This document shows, piece by piece, positions 20,793 to 32,796 of a stretch of DNA of 64,000 bases. Every line of letters begins with the position of its first letter. The stretch's first letter is position 1. Source of the stretch: Cycloclasticus sp. 46_120_T64 (GTDB lineage: Bacteria > Pseudomonadota > Gammaproteobacteria > Methylococcales > Cycloclasticaceae); assembly GCA_002162695.1 (NCBI GenBank), contig MAAM01000004.1, forward strand, positions 1-64,000, in the 5' to 3' direction. A program made the translations under genes and the position numbers. The notes below the pieces were generated by a model. It saw nothing but the letters and a program-made list of their open reading frames with translations, was not told where the DNA came from and did not search any database.

Positions 20793-21566
20793 TTGGCAAA
20801 AATAATAGCGGTTGCTAATCAGAAAGGTGGGGTGGGGAAAACCACGACCAGTATTAATTTAGCAGCTTCAATGGCAGAGTTGGGTCGAAGGGTTTTATTG
20901 ATTGATATGGACCCGCAAGGTAATGCAACGATGGGCTGCGGTGTTGATAAAAAAAACGTAGAGCTATCTTGTTACGATGTGTTGCTGGATGATTGTGATC
21001 CAGTGAGTGCTGTAGTAAGCCCAGATAAGCTAAAAAATGATGTATTGCCGAGTAATATGGATCTTGCTGGGGCTGAAGTTCATTTATTGGAAGCGGATCA
21101 TCGTGAAACGCGTTTGAAGACGGCATTGGCAAAGCTGGTTGATGATTATGATTATATGTTTATTGACTGCCCTCCTTCGATGAACATGTTGACGATTAAT
21201 GCCTTGGTCGCGTCGGATAGTGTGTTGGTGCCGATGCAGTGTGAGTACTTTTCTTTGGAAGGTTTATCCTCTTTGATGGATACACTTAAACAAGTTCGAG
21301 CATCGGTGAATAAACAATTGAGCCTAGAAGGCTTGCTGAGAACTATGTTTGATGGGCGTAGTCGGCTTACCCGAGACGTCAGTGAGCAGTTGACGACGCA
21401 TTTTTCGGATCGTCTATTCACCACGGTGATCCCAAGAAATATCCGTTTGGCCGAGGCTCCTAGTTTTGGTTTGCCGGCAATTATTTATGATAAAAGTTCA
21501 CGCGGGGCGATTGCCTATATGGAGTTGGCGCGTGAATTAGATAAAAAATATAATCAGGAATCATGA
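20793..21566 (+). CDS. parA: Chromosome partitioning ATPase ParA (Soj)
   Basis: Walker-type ATPase that moves ParB-parS complexes on the nucleoid. 257 residues. Deviant Walker A KGGVGKTT is at 11-18, with DMDPQGNATMG near 40 and Walker B MFIDCPPS near 120. The start is TTG at 20793 after a purine-rich AAGGGTGATG stretch; the nearby ATG at 20784 is out of frame. It overlaps parB by 4 bp, so the two are translationally coupled. Confidence 0.97.
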   Translation: MAKIIAVANQKGGVGKTTTSINLAASMAELGRRVLLIDMDPQGNATMGCGVDKKNVELSCYDVLLDDCDPVSAVVSPDKLKNDVLPSNMDLAGAEVHLLEADHRETRLKTALAKLVDDYDYMFIDCPPSMNMLTINALVASDSVLVPMQCEYFSLEGLSSLMDTLKQVRASVNKQLSLEGLLRTMFDGRSRLTRDVSEQLTTHFSDRLFTTVIPRNIRLAEAPSFGLPAIIYDKSSRGAIAYMELARELDKKYNQES

Positions 21567-22417
21567 TGGCGATTAAGAAAAGAGGCTTGGGCCGTGGCCT
21601 CGATGCATTATTGAGCCAGTCGTCTGCTACGGAAGAAGTGAAGGCCGATGTTAATACGTTGCCGATTGACCTGCTGCAACGAGGGAAGTATCAGCCACGA
21701 ACAGAGTTTGATCCGGTTCAATTACAAGAGCTCGCGGACTCAATTAGTGCGCAGGGGATAATTCAGCCCATTGTGGTGCGTCCAATGGCGGGTAATAATT
21801 ATGAAATATTAGCCGGTGAACGCCGCTGGCGTGCGGCACAAATAGCCGGTTTACAAGAAGTTTCGGTGTTGATTAATGATGTTGATGACCGTTCGGCGAT
21901 TGCGATCGCGTTAATTGAAAACATTCAACGCGAAGACCTCAATACCTTGGATGAATCTGCCGCCTTACAACGTTTGATTGAAGAGTTTGAACTAACCCAT
22001 CAACAAGCCGCCGATGCGGTGGGACGCTCACGCGTTGCGATTAGTAATTTGCTGCGCTTGCTGGAGCTTGAGGCAGGAGTGAAAGAGCTGATGCGTGCCG
22101 GATCCCTTGATATGGGGCATGGTCGAGCATTATTGGCCTTGCCGCTGGAAAAACAAATGGCGGCGGCAAATAAGGTCGTTGATAAAGGTTATTCGGTACG
22201 AGCAACGGAGGCCTTGGTTAAGCAAATACTTAAAAAATCCACTACGCCGAAACAGCGTAAAGAACGGAATCCAGATATCGAAAGCCTGCAGCAGAGTGTT
22301 GCAGAAAAATTAGGGGCTCGGGTCGATATGAAGCACCAAAGTGATGGGGCTGGGAAAATAATTGTGCATTATTCATCGTTAGATGAGTTAGATAGTGTGC
22401 TGAGTCATTTCAAATAG
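21563..22417 (+). CDS. parB: Chromosome partitioning protein ParB (Spo0J)
   Basis: Binds parS and spreads along DNA as a CTP-dependent clamp. 284 residues. The N-terminus KKRGLGRGLDALLSQ is typical of the ParA-interacting tail. The ParB/Srx CTPase region has GERRWRAAQIAGL near 94-106 and ENIQREDLNTLDES. The helix-turn-helix DAVGRSRVAISNLLRLLEL lies near 150. A perfect parS site for it is at 4077-4092. Start ATG 21563 overlaps the parA stop; ATG 21566 is equally possible. Confidence 0.97.
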   Translation: MMAIKKRGLGRGLDALLSQSSATEEVKADVNTLPIDLLQRGKYQPRTEFDPVQLQELADSISAQGIIQPIVVRPMAGNNYEILAGERRWRAAQIAGLQEVSVLINDVDDRSAIAIALIENIQREDLNTLDESAALQRLIEEFELTHQQAADAVGRSRVAISNLLRLLELEAGVKELMRAGSLDMGHGRALLALPLEKQMAAANKVVDKGYSVRATEALVKQILKKSTTPKQRKERNPDIESLQQSVAEKLGARVDMKHQSDGAGKIIVHYSSLDELDSVLSHFK

Positions 22418-22419
22418 GC

Positions 22420-22836
22420 TTGACCTATGTTGGTGCCGAAGATAAAATAGTGAGATCGCTAGATAGATTTAAAAAAATGAGGGCTGAGATAAGGATTATC
22501 TTGCATCAGTTACTCGTTATTATGTTAGCGGTGGCTGTTGCTAAGTATTTATATGCTTCATTAGCGGCAATGGGGGTTTTGTATGGCGGCCTTATTTCGG
22601 TGTCTACATCGGCAATAATGGCTTATAGGATGGCTCAAGCCGCTCGTAAAGCGGCAGAGGGCAGTCTAAAAGGTAATTTATACGTTTATTTGGGTGCAAT
22701 AGAGCGAATATGTATCGCGATTGTGCTTTTTGCTTTGGGTTTTAGTTGGCTGAATTTCAGCCCCTTACCCATGGTAATAGGATTAATGGCTGGCCAAATT
22801 GGATTTATGATTGGCGCGTTTAAAGTTAAAGACTAA
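22420..22836 (+). CDS. atpI: ATP synthase protein I (AtpI)
   Basis: Small hydrophobic protein with four predicted membrane helices, found as the first gene of F1Fo operons. It helps c-ring assembly or Mg2+ supply; its exact role is debated. The region HQLLVIMLAVAVAKYLYAS, then YGGLISVSTSAIMAYRM, is typical. The start is uncertain: TTG 22420 gives 138 residues, GTG 22450 gives 128 and ATG 22477 gives 119, the last two being closest to the family. It lies directly after parB and 13 bp before atpB. Confidence 0.85.
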   Translation: MTYVGAEDKIVRSLDRFKKMRAEIRIILHQLLVIMLAVAVAKYLYASLAAMGVLYGGLISVSTSAIMAYRMAQAARKAAEGSLKGNLYVYLGAIERICIAIVLFALGFSWLNFSPLPMVIGLMAGQIGFMIGAFKVKD

Positions 22837-22840
22837 TTAG

Positions 22841-23674
<834 letters not shown>

Positions 23675-23708
23675 GATTTTTTTAAATAATTTTTAGTAAA
23701 CTCAATAG

Positions 23709-23954
<246 letters not shown>

Positions 23955-23989
23955 TTAAACGAAGATTAACCCTAACTTAAGGTTTAATA

Positions 23990-24469
23990 ATGAATATTAA
24001 TGCAACCCTGATAGGCCAAACAATCGCATTTTTTATGTTTGTTTGGTTCTGCATGAAGTATGTATGGCCGCCGTTAACGGCAGCTATGGAAGAGCGTAAA
24101 GCTAAAATTGCTGAAGGCTTAGCCGCTGGGGAACGTGGTAAAAAAGAACATGAATTAGCCGAAAAACGCGCTAAAGAAGTGTTAGTTGATGCCCGTACTG
24201 AAGCATCTGATATCATTAATCTAGCTAATGTACGTGCTGGTGAAATGGTTGAAGAAGCAAAAGGCAAAGCGCTTGAAGAAGCTGCAAAAGTTAAGAAAGG
24301 TGCTGAAGCTGAAATTGAACAAGAAGTTGCCAGTGCTCGTGAAGCATTGCGTGAGCAAGTATCAGTTTTAGCGATAGCAGCTGCCGAACAGATTATCAAA
24401 AGTGAAATTGATGCAACTAAGCATAAATCACTGGTTGATAATGTTAGCAGTCAGTTGGGCTCAGCCTAA
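23990..24469 (+). CDS. atpF: ATP synthase Fo subunit b
   Basis: Peripheral stalk subunit of 159 residues. It has one N-terminal transmembrane helix ([22 protein letters not shown]) and then a long charged helix rich in Ala, Glu and Lys that dimerises and reaches F1. Length and order match E. coli AtpF. Its stop overlaps the atpH start by one base. Confidence 0.97.
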   Translation: MNINATLIGQTIAFFMFVWFCMKYVWPPLTAAMEERKAKIAEGLAAGERGKKEHELAEKRAKEVLVDARTEASDIINLANVRAGEMVEEAKGKALEEAAKVKKGAEAEIEQEVASAREALREQVSVLAIAAAEQIIKSEIDATKHKSLVDNVSSQLGSA

Positions 24470-25002
24470 TGGCAGAGCTAGCGGCACTGGCAAGACCTTA
24501 CGCAGAAGCTGTTTTTTTAATGGCAGATGAGAAAGGTCGGATTGACCAATGGTCGGACATGCTTGAGTTTCTCAAACAAGTAACATCAGATGAGCTTTTT
24601 AAGAAAATTTCAAATAATCCTAAGGTATCAAGCAGCGCGCTAGAAGGTGTGGTGCTAGATATTTGTGAAGGACAGATGGATGAAGAGGGCTTGAATTTAA
24701 TTAAGCTACTCATTAAAAACAACCGTTTGCAGCTAGCAAGTGAAATTGCTGAGCAGTATGAAGTTAAAAAATCTGAAAAATGTGGCTTGTTAGATGTAAC
24801 TGTTACATCGGCATTTCCAATGTCTGATAGCGATAAAGAAACATTAGGAAAATCGCTATCTGAATCATTTGGCAAGAAAGTCAAAATAAGCGTTGAAGAG
24901 GATTCAAGCTTAATTGGTGGCATCGTGATACGTGCTGGCGATAAAGTGATTGATGGCTCTTTAAGTGGACAGATACAACAATTAGCTAAACAGCTAAAAT
25001 AG
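24469..25002 (+). CDS. atpH: ATP synthase F1 subunit delta
   Basis: 177-residue stator subunit that joins the b dimer to the top of the alpha-beta ring. It begins [18 protein letters not shown] and ends with the conserved [30 protein letters not shown]. The ATG shares a base with the atpF stop (TAATG), so the two are translationally coupled. Confidence 0.97.
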   Translation: MAELAALARPYAEAVFLMADEKGRIDQWSDMLEFLKQVTSDELFKKISNNPKVSSSALEGVVLDICEGQMDEEGLNLIKLLIKNNRLQLASEIAEQYEVKKSEKCGLLDVTVTSAFPMSDSDKETLGKSLSESFGKKVKISVEEDSSLIGGIVIRAGDKVIDGSLSGQIQQLAKQLK

Positions 25003-25016
25003 CAAAGGTAAAAACC

Positions 25017-26558
25017 ATGCAATTAAATCCATCCGAGATAAGTGATCTTATCAAGAAAAAAATCGAAAATTTCGATGCGGACGTAGAAGCTAAAACAGAA
25101 GGAACAATTGTTTCTTTAACAGACGGTATTGCTCGAGTACACGGACTATCCGACGCGATGCAGGGCGAAATGCTTGAGTTCCCAGGCGGAACCTATGGTA
25201 TGGCGCTTAACTTGGAAAGAGATTCCGTTGGTGTTGTTATTATGGGTGCTTACACGCACCTTTCTGAAGGTGACACGGTAAAGTGTACGGGTAGAATTCT
25301 TGAAGTTCCAACGGGTGAAGCAATGCTTGGCCGTGTTGTTGACGCTTTGGGTTCTCCTATTGATGGCAAAGGCGCGATTGATGCTGAATCATCATCTCCA
25401 GTAGAACGTATTGCACCGGGTGTTATTGCTCGCCAATCAGTTGATGAACCTGTGCAAACAGGTCTTAAGTCAATTGATGCGATGATTCCACTAGGTCGTG
25501 GGCAACGCGAATTGATTATTGGCGATCGTCAAACAGGTAAAACTGCGATTGCGATTGATGCGATTATCAACCAAAAAGGTACAGGCGTTAAGTGTATCTA
25601 CGTTGCGATTGGTCAAAAACAATCTTCGATTGCTAACGTTGTTAGAAAGCTTGAAGAACATGACGCGATGGCGCATACAATTGTTGTTGTTGCGGGTGCG
25701 GCTGATTCTCCAGCGCTACAATTTATTGCTCCTTATGCCGGTTGTTCAATGGGTGAGTATTTCCGCGATAAAGGCGAAGATGCATTAATCATCTATGATG
25801 ATTTAACCAAGCAAGCCTGGGCTTACCGTCAAATCTCACTATTATTACGTCGTCCTCCTGGACGTGAAGCGTATCCTGGTGACGTTTTCTATCTTCACTC
25901 TAGATTATTAGAACGTGCTGCACGTATTAATGCGGCTGAAGTTGAAAAGTTAACGAATGGTGCTGTTAAAGGTAAAACGGGTTCATTAACCGCCTTACCA
26001 ATTATTGAAACACAAGCCGGTGACGTATCTGCATTCGTTCCTACTAACGTAATTTCAATTACCGATGGTCAGATCTTCTTAGAAACTGACTTATTTAACG
26101 CGGGTATTCGCCCAGCCGTTAATGCTGGTTTGTCTGTGTCACGTGTTGGTGGTGCTGCGCAAACTAAAGCGGTTAAGAAACTTGGTGGTGGTACACGTCT
26201 TGATTTGGCTCAATATCGTGAACTTGCAGCGTTTGCTCAGTTCGCATCAGATTTAGATGCAGCGACTAAAGCACAAATTGATCGTGGTATTCGGGTAACA
26301 GAGTTAATGAAGCAAAACCAATATGCTCCATTAAGCGTTCCACAAATGTCTATGTCATTATTTGCTGCCAACGAAGGCTTCTTAGATGACCTTGCGGTAG
26401 ATAAAGTTCTGCCTTTCGAAGCAGCTTTACACAGCTATATGGCTCGTGAAAAAGCAGATTTAGTGGCATCGATTGGTGATGAAGGCAATTATAACGCTGA
26501 CATCATTGCTGACTTAAAGTCTTCAATAGCAGAGTTTAAAAACACTCAAACCTGGTAA
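25017..26558 (+). CDS. atpA: ATP synthase F1 subunit alpha
   Basis: Non-catalytic nucleotide-binding subunit, 513 residues. It begins [20 protein letters not shown], with P-loop GDRQTGKTA near 169-177 and the family signature [17 protein letters not shown] near 365. No truncation is seen. The base composition is A/T-leaning with T-ending codons, as expected for a highly expressed operon in this genome. Confidence 0.99.
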   Translation: MQLNPSEISDLIKKKIENFDADVEAKTEGTIVSLTDGIARVHGLSDAMQGEMLEFPGGTYGMALNLERDSVGVVIMGAYTHLSEGDTVKCTGRILEVPTGEAMLGRVVDALGSPIDGKGAIDAESSSPVERIAPGVIARQSVDEPVQTGLKSIDAMIPLGRGQRELIIGDRQTGKTAIAIDAIINQKGTGVKCIYVAIGQKQSSIANVVRKLEEHDAMAHTIVVVAGAADSPALQFIAPYAGCSMGEYFRDKGEDALIIYDDLTKQAWAYRQISLLLRRPPGREAYPGDVFYLHSRLLERAARINAAEVEKLTNGAVKGKTGSLTALPIIETQAGDVSAFVPTNVISITDGQIFLETDLFNAGIRPAVNAGLSVSRVGGAAQTKAVKKLGGGTRLDLAQYRELAAFAQFASDLDAATKAQIDRGIRVTELMKQNQYAPLSVPQMSMSLFAANEGFLDDLAVDKVLPFEAALHSYMAREKADLVASIGDEGNYNADIIADLKSSIAEFKNTQTW

Positions 26559-26570
26559 GCGGAAAACGTT

Positions 26571-27434
26571 ATGGCAGTCGGAAAAGAGATCAAGACTAAG
26601 ATCACGAGTGTTAAAAGTACACAGAAAATAACACGCGCGATGGAAATGGTAGCGGCGAGTAAAATGCGCAAAACACAAGAACGTGTTTTAGCAGCTCGTC
26701 CCTACGCTAAAAAGATGGGGCAGGTTATTCGCCACTTGGCGCAAGCTAACTCTGAATATAAACACCCATATTTATCAGAACGTAAAAATGAACGTGTCGG
26801 TGTTATTTTAATTAGTAGTGACCGTGGTTTATGTGGTGGCCTAAATTCAAACTTGTTCCGCAAGTTTGTAGCTCAGCTGAAGCAATGGCATGAAGCAGAT
26901 ACAGAAATTGTAATGGCTTCTATTGGTTCTAAGGGTGAAGGGTTTTTAGGGCGTCTAGGTGGTAATGTTGTCGGTTCGGTGACGCACCTTGGCGAAACAC
27001 CTGCACTAGAAGACCTGATTGGTATCGTTAAGACCATGCTTGATCTTTATGACGAGGGTAAGATTGATCGTTTTTACATAGCTCATAATGACTATGTAAA
27101 CACGATGACTCAAAAGCCACAGGTTGTTCAAGTGCTACCGGTTTACACTGAAGAGTTGGAAGAGCAGCTAACACACCATTGGGATTATATTTATGAGCCC
27201 GATGCTAAAGAAGTTTTGGACCAACTATTAACTCGTTACATCGAGTCTCTCGTTTACCAAGGCGTGTTAGAAAACAATGCGTGCGAACAAGCTGCACGTA
27301 TGGTTGCTATGAAAAGCGCATCAGACAATGCAGGTGAATTGATTGATGAATTGCAGTTGGTTTATAACAAAGCAAGGCAAGCATCTATTACGCAGGAACT
27401 ATCGGAGATCGTTGCTGGTGCAGCAGCGGTTTAA
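26571..27434 (+). CDS. atpG: ATP synthase F1 subunit gamma
   Basis: Central rotating shaft of F1, 287 residues. The N-terminal coiled coil is [28 protein letters not shown], the middle Rossmann-like part has [12 protein letters not shown], and the C-terminal helix ends [19 protein letters not shown]. It is 12 bp downstream of atpA. The 91-bp gap to atpD holds two small hairpins. Confidence 0.99.
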   Translation: MAVGKEIKTKITSVKSTQKITRAMEMVAASKMRKTQERVLAARPYAKKMGQVIRHLAQANSEYKHPYLSERKNERVGVILISSDRGLCGGLNSNLFRKFVAQLKQWHEADTEIVMASIGSKGEGFLGRLGGNVVGSVTHLGETPALEDLIGIVKTMLDLYDEGKIDRFYIAHNDYVNTMTQKPQVVQVLPVYTEELEEQLTHHWDYIYEPDAKEVLDQLLTRYIESLVYQGVLENNACEQAARMVAMKSASDNAGELIDELQLVYNKARQASITQELSEIVAGAAAV

Positions 27435-27441
27435 GGCTGAA

Positions 27442-27489
27442 TTAAACGGTTAAGCCGTTTTAATGAAACTTATGGCGATAAGCCATAAG
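27442..27489 (+). repeat. Two tandem small hairpins between atpG and atpD
   Basis: The first inverted repeat is AAACGG (27444-27449) with CCGTTT (27455-27460). The second is CTTATGGC (27469-27476) with GCCATAAG (27482-27489), a perfect 8-bp stem. Neither has a T tract, so they are not ordinary terminators. They could be mRNA processing or stability elements that set the amount of the beta subunit relative to its neighbours. Confidence 0.6.
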
Positions 27490-27516
27490 GAAAAGAATTT
27501 AAATTAAGAATATTGA

Positions 27517-28908
<1,392 letters not shown>

Positions 28909-28922
28909 TTAAGGGTACTGAA

Positions 28923-29339
28923 ATGAGCATGACAATACACGTAGATATAGTAAGTGCAGAAGAAGAAATTTATTCTGGGCTTGCTGAAATGGTATTCGCA
29001 CCCGGTATTTTAGGTGAGTTGGGCATTGCGCCACGCCATGCTCCATTAGTGTCACAACTAAAGGCGGGTGAAGTTCGAGTAAAAACGGATAAAGAAGAGT
29101 TAGATTTCTTTATTTCGGGTGGTATTCTTGAAGTTCAGCCTCATTTAGTAACTGTTCTTAGTGATACAGCGATTAGAGCAGCAGACTTAGACGAAGCTAA
29201 AGCATTAGAAGCAAAAAAGCGTGCAGAAGAAGCACTGGCCGATAAAGCCTCTGATATCGATTATGCAAAAGCCCAAGCAGAACTTGCTGAGGCCGCAGCA
29301 CAATTAAATGCTATCAGCCGTTTAAGAAAGCTACGTTAA
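28923..29339 (+). CDS. atpC: ATP synthase F1 subunit epsilon
   Basis: 138-residue rotor subunit that also inhibits ATP hydrolysis. The N-terminal beta sandwich has the conserved [29 protein letters not shown], and two C-terminal helices are rich in Ala. It is the last gene of the ATP synthase operon and is followed at once by an intrinsic terminator. Confidence 0.98.
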   Translation: MSMTIHVDIVSAEEEIYSGLAEMVFAPGILGELGIAPRHAPLVSQLKAGEVRVKTDKEELDFFISGGILEVQPHLVTVLSDTAIRAADLDEAKALEAKKRAEEALADKASDIDYAKAQAELAEAAAQLNAISRLRKLR

Positions 29340-29363
29340 GCGCGAACCTTAGTAAAAAAGAAA

Positions 29364-29389
29364 GCCCGCCTTTAGGTGGGTTTTTTTTT
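29364..29389 (+). terminator. Intrinsic terminator of the ATP synthase operon
   Basis: Stem CCCGCC (29365-29370) with GGTGGG (29375-29380), a TTTA loop and a run of nine T (29381-29389). It lies 25 bp after the atpC stop and before glmU, so it should separate the two transcription units. Confidence 0.9.
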
Positions 29390-29431
29390 AGCTGTTAAAA
29401 TACACAACGCCTAAATAAATAAGGATATTTG

Positions 29432-30790
29432 ATGACTATAAAAACAATTATACTTGCGGCCGGTAAGGGCTCGCGAATGAAGTCTAAGGTACCTAAGGTT
29501 TTGCATAAATTAGCCGGAAAACCAATGTTGCAATGGGTGGTTGAGGCTGCGAAAGGTTTAGGCAGTGAGACCATCGTTGTTTATGGTCACGGCGGTGAGC
29601 AGGTTAAGGAGTCCTTACCGAGTTTTGAAATTTCTTGGGTTGAACAAGTTGAGCAACTAGGAACCGGCCACGCGGTACAACAAGCATCTGGCGATATAAC
29701 GGCCGATGATACGGTATTAATCCTCTATGGAGACGTGCCGCTAATTAATCAAACAACTCTACAGCAGATGCTCTCGGCCTGTGACGATAAAACCATGTCC
29801 TTACTCACGGTCGAGTTGAATGATCCTACGGGCTACGGGCGTATTGTTCGACAATCTACTGAAGTTGAAAAAATTGTTGAGCAAAAAGATGCCTGTGCTG
29901 AAGAATTATTAATCAGCGAAGTTAATACGGGCATCTTAGCGTTGAAGGGCGCTTTATTAACGACTTGTCTAGCTGCCTTGAAAAATGATAATGCACAGCA
30001 GGAGTATTATTTAACCGACATTATCGAAATGGCGGTGAACGCAGGTGTTCGCATTGATACCATTCAGCCAGCGAATGAATTCGAGGTGCAAGGGGTTAAC
30101 TCAACGTCGCAACTGAACCAATTAGAACGTTATCAGCAAGGCCTGTATGCTGAGTTTTTGATGCAACAAGGGGTTACCCTAGCGGATGCGGCTCGATTCG
30201 ATCTTCGTGGAGAGGTGACGGAGCTAGGGACCGATATCTTTATCGACTGTAATGTTATTTTGGCAGGGAAAATCAGCTTGGGTTCAAATGTGAGGATTGC
30301 TTCAAACTGCGTGATTACTAACGCGGTTATCGAAGATAATGTCAGCATCAAGGCCCATAGTGTACTGGATGATTGTCATATTGGTGCCGGCAGTGATGTA
30401 GGGCCATTTGCTAGAATACGCCCTGGTACTAAGTTGGGCTGTGATACGAAAGTTGGAAACTTCGTTGAAATGAAGAAAACAAACCTTGGGGATGGTTCAA
30501 AAGTCAGTCATTTAAGTTATATCGGCGACGCTGACATAGGCAAAGAGGTCAATATAGGTGCGGGCACGATTACCTGTAACTATGATGGGGTGAATAAGTA
30601 TAAAACAACCATTGCAGACGGTGCCTTTATCGGTTCAGATACACAGTTAGTCGCGCCGGTTAGCGTCGGAGAAAACGCAACCATTGCCGCGGGTACAACA
30701 TTAACTAAAGATGCTCCTGATGGTGTGTTAACCCTATCACGAGCAAAACAAATGACGTTAAAAAATTGGAAGAGATCAAACAAGGAATGA
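29432..30790 (+). CDS. glmU: Bifunctional N-acetylglucosamine-1-phosphate uridyltransferase / glucosamine-1-phosphate acetyltransferase
   Basis: Makes UDP-GlcNAc for peptidoglycan and LPS. 452 residues from the ATG at 29432. The N-terminal pyrophosphorylase domain has LAAGKGSRMKSKVPKVLHKLAGKPM near residues 8-32. The C-terminal left-handed beta helix (about 250-440) carries hexapeptide repeats and the acetyltransferase segment with GAGTITCNYDGVNKYKT. A TTG one codon earlier is a weaker start. It is separated from glmS by one base. Confidence 0.98.
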   Translation: MTIKTIILAAGKGSRMKSKVPKVLHKLAGKPMLQWVVEAAKGLGSETIVVYGHGGEQVKESLPSFEISWVEQVEQLGTGHAVQQASGDITADDTVLILYGDVPLINQTTLQQMLSACDDKTMSLLTVELNDPTGYGRIVRQSTEVEKIVEQKDACAEELLISEVNTGILALKGALLTTCLAALKNDNAQQEYYLTDIIEMAVNAGVRIDTIQPANEFEVQGVNSTSQLNQLERYQQGLYAEFLMQQGVTLADAARFDLRGEVTELGTDIFIDCNVILAGKISLGSNVRIASNCVITNAVIEDNVSIKAHSVLDDCHIGAGSDVGPFARIRPGTKLGCDTKVGNFVEMKKTNLGDGSKVSHLSYIGDADIGKEVNIGAGTITCNYDGVNKYKTTIADGAFIGSDTQLVAPVSVGENATIAAGTTLTKDAPDGVLTLSRAKQMTLKNWKRSNKE

Positions 30791-30791
30791 T

Positions 30792-32624
30792 ATGTGTGGG
30801 ATAGTAGGAGCTTTAGCTAGAAGAGATATTACGGCGGTATTAATTCAAGGTTTACAACGTCTTGAATACCGAGGTTACGATTCAGCTGGGGTTGCTGTCA
30901 TTGATAACAAGGGTGATATCCAGTCTAGAAAAACACAAGGCAAGGTTAAAAACCTAGAGTTATTGATTGGGGCAGAACCCTTATCTGGTAGCTGTGGTAT
31001 TTCACATACGCGTTGGGCAACCCATGGCGTTCCTTCAGAAGAAAATGCTCATCCACACGTGTGTAATGATGAAATTGCCTTAGTGCATAATGGCATTATC
31101 GAAAATCATGAAGTGCTGCGCAAACAACAGCTAGCCGCTGGGCACACGTTTGATTCTGAAACTGATACGGAAGTGATCGTTCACGCGGTACACGATTATT
31201 GGAAGGATTCTAATAACCTACTTGAGGCAGTACAAAAAACCATCCAAAACCTAGAAGGTGCGTATGCCTTAGGGGTCGTCGAAACAGCCAATAATAAACG
31301 CATTATTGCCGCGCGCAAGGGCAGCCCCTTAGTCATTGGTATTGCCGAGGGCGAATACTTTATTGCCTCCGACGTGTTTGCCTTACTGGGTGAAGCCACG
31401 CAGTTTATCTATTTGGAAGACGGTGATATCGCCGATATTAGCCTTGATGGTTTGGTTATTTATGATGAAACCGGCAGGCAAGTGACCCGTGCCATCAACG
31501 AAACTGAATTAAAAGCCGATAATATTGGTTTGGGTCGTTATCAGCACTATATGCAAAAAGAAATTTTTGAACAGGCTGCGGTGATCAGAAATACCTTTCA
31601 GGGCCGAATTGGCGGTGGCCGTTTATTAGACAGTTGCTTTGGTGAGGAAGCTAATGAAGCCTTTAAAACCATCGAAGAGGTGCAAATTGTCGCCTGTGGC
31701 ACGAGTTTTCACGCCGGCCTAGTGGCCAAGTATTGGTTTGAGTCGATAGCGGGTATTCCCTGTCATATCGAAGTGGCGAGTGAATTCAGGTATCGCCCAC
31801 ATATTGTTAATCAAAAAACACTCTTTGTAACTATTTCACAATCTGGTGAAACCGCCGATACATTGGCTGCGCTACAAGCGTCGGCAGAGTTGGGTTATGC
31901 GCATACCCTATCAATATGTAATGTGCCAGAAAGCTCCTTAGTACGCTTATCCGAATGGCACTTGATGACCAATGCAGGGCCTGAAATCGGTGTCGCGTCA
32001 ACGAAGGCCTTTACCACGCAGTTAGTGGCTTTATTGTTATTGGTGGTAGCGATAGGCCGGCAGCATAAAATTAATCAACAAGCTGAAACTGATATTATTC
32101 GCCAGTTAGAAAGCTTGCCGGAGAAAGTCGCGGAAGTGCTGCGTCTAGATAAAGAAATTCTCAACGTTGCAAAGGCATTTGATAACAAACACAATGCTTT
32201 ATTTTTAGGTCGTGGTGAGCAGTATCCAGTGGCAATGGAAGGTGCACTGAAATTAAAAGAGGTATCCTATATACACGCAGAAGCTTACCCTGCCGGTGAG
32301 CTAAAACATGGTCCATTGGCTTTGGTTGATGAGAATATGCCGATTGTTGCAGTTGCGCCGAATAATGACTTATTAGAAAAACTAAAATCTAATCTGCAGG
32401 AAATACAAGCCCGTGGTGGTCAACTCTATGTGTTTGCCGATAAACGAGCATCTTTTGAACAAGCCGAAGGTTTGACCATCATTAGGGTCTCTGAAATTGA
32501 TGATGTGATTGCACCTATTATCTACACGATTCCATTGCAGTTGCTGGCTTATCATGTGGCGGTTATTAAGGGCACCGATGTAGATCAACCGCGAAATTTA
32601 GCCAAATCGGTTACGGTCGAATAA
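30792..32624 (+). CDS. glmS: Glutamine--fructose-6-phosphate aminotransferase (isomerizing)
   Basis: First enzyme of the hexosamine pathway, 610 residues. The catalytic N-terminal Cys2 (MCGIVGALARRD) begins the glutaminase domain, and two SIS domains follow (TISQSGETADTLAAL and GRGEQYPVAMEGALKLKEVSYIHAEAYPAGELKHGP). The C-terminus ends DQPRNLAKSVTVE. The codons for this tail form the target read by TnsD-type proteins in Tn7 systems, and the region just after the stop is a known insertion hotspot. Here an unusual cassette lies exactly there. Confidence 0.99.
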   Translation: MCGIVGALARRDITAVLIQGLQRLEYRGYDSAGVAVIDNKGDIQSRKTQGKVKNLELLIGAEPLSGSCGISHTRWATHGVPSEENAHPHVCNDEIALVHNGIIENHEVLRKQQLAAGHTFDSETDTEVIVHAVHDYWKDSNNLLEAVQKTIQNLEGAYALGVVETANNKRIIAARKGSPLVIGIAEGEYFIASDVFALLGEATQFIYLEDGDIADISLDGLVIYDETGRQVTRAINETELKADNIGLGRYQHYMQKEIFEQAAVIRNTFQGRIGGGRLLDSCFGEEANEAFKTIEEVQIVACGTSFHAGLVAKYWFESIAGIPCHIEVASEFRYRPHIVNQKTLFVTISQSGETADTLAALQASAELGYAHTLSICNVPESSLVRLSEWHLMTNAGPEIGVASTKAFTTQLVALLLLVVAIGRQHKINQQAETDIIRQLESLPEKVAEVLRLDKEILNVAKAFDNKHNALFLGRGEQYPVAMEGALKLKEVSYIHAEAYPAGELKHGPLALVDENMPIVAVAPNNDLLEKLKSNLQEIQARGGQLYVFADKRASFEQAEGLTIIRVSEIDDVIAPIIYTIPLQLLAYHVAVIKGTDVDQPRNLAKSVTVE

Positions 32625-32643
32625 TTAAAGCAGCGAGTAATAA

Positions 32644-32677
32644 TTTTCGATGCTACACCCTGTTTAGGCTGCGCGAT
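32644..32677. repeat. Left copy of imperfect direct repeat bounding the glmS-ilvD cassette
   Basis: Starts TTTTCGATGC and contains the 13-mer CCTGTTTAGGCTG (32659-32671), then CGCG. It begins about 20 bases after the glmS stop, where Tn7 relatives insert. The right copy is at 34942-34978. The GCC-TGTTTA-GGC core can fold, so this may also be the original glmS terminator region. The repeat is seen; its role as a boundary is inferred. Confidence 0.7.
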
Positions 32678-32796
32678 CTAGGAAAGAGGGGCTTATATAT
32701 TTTCATACATATAGTTTAGTATGCAATCTATAGAGTAAAAGTGTTTAACGAAATATATTTCAAATAAGCACTTAAATGTAGAATATGAGTGTTAAT

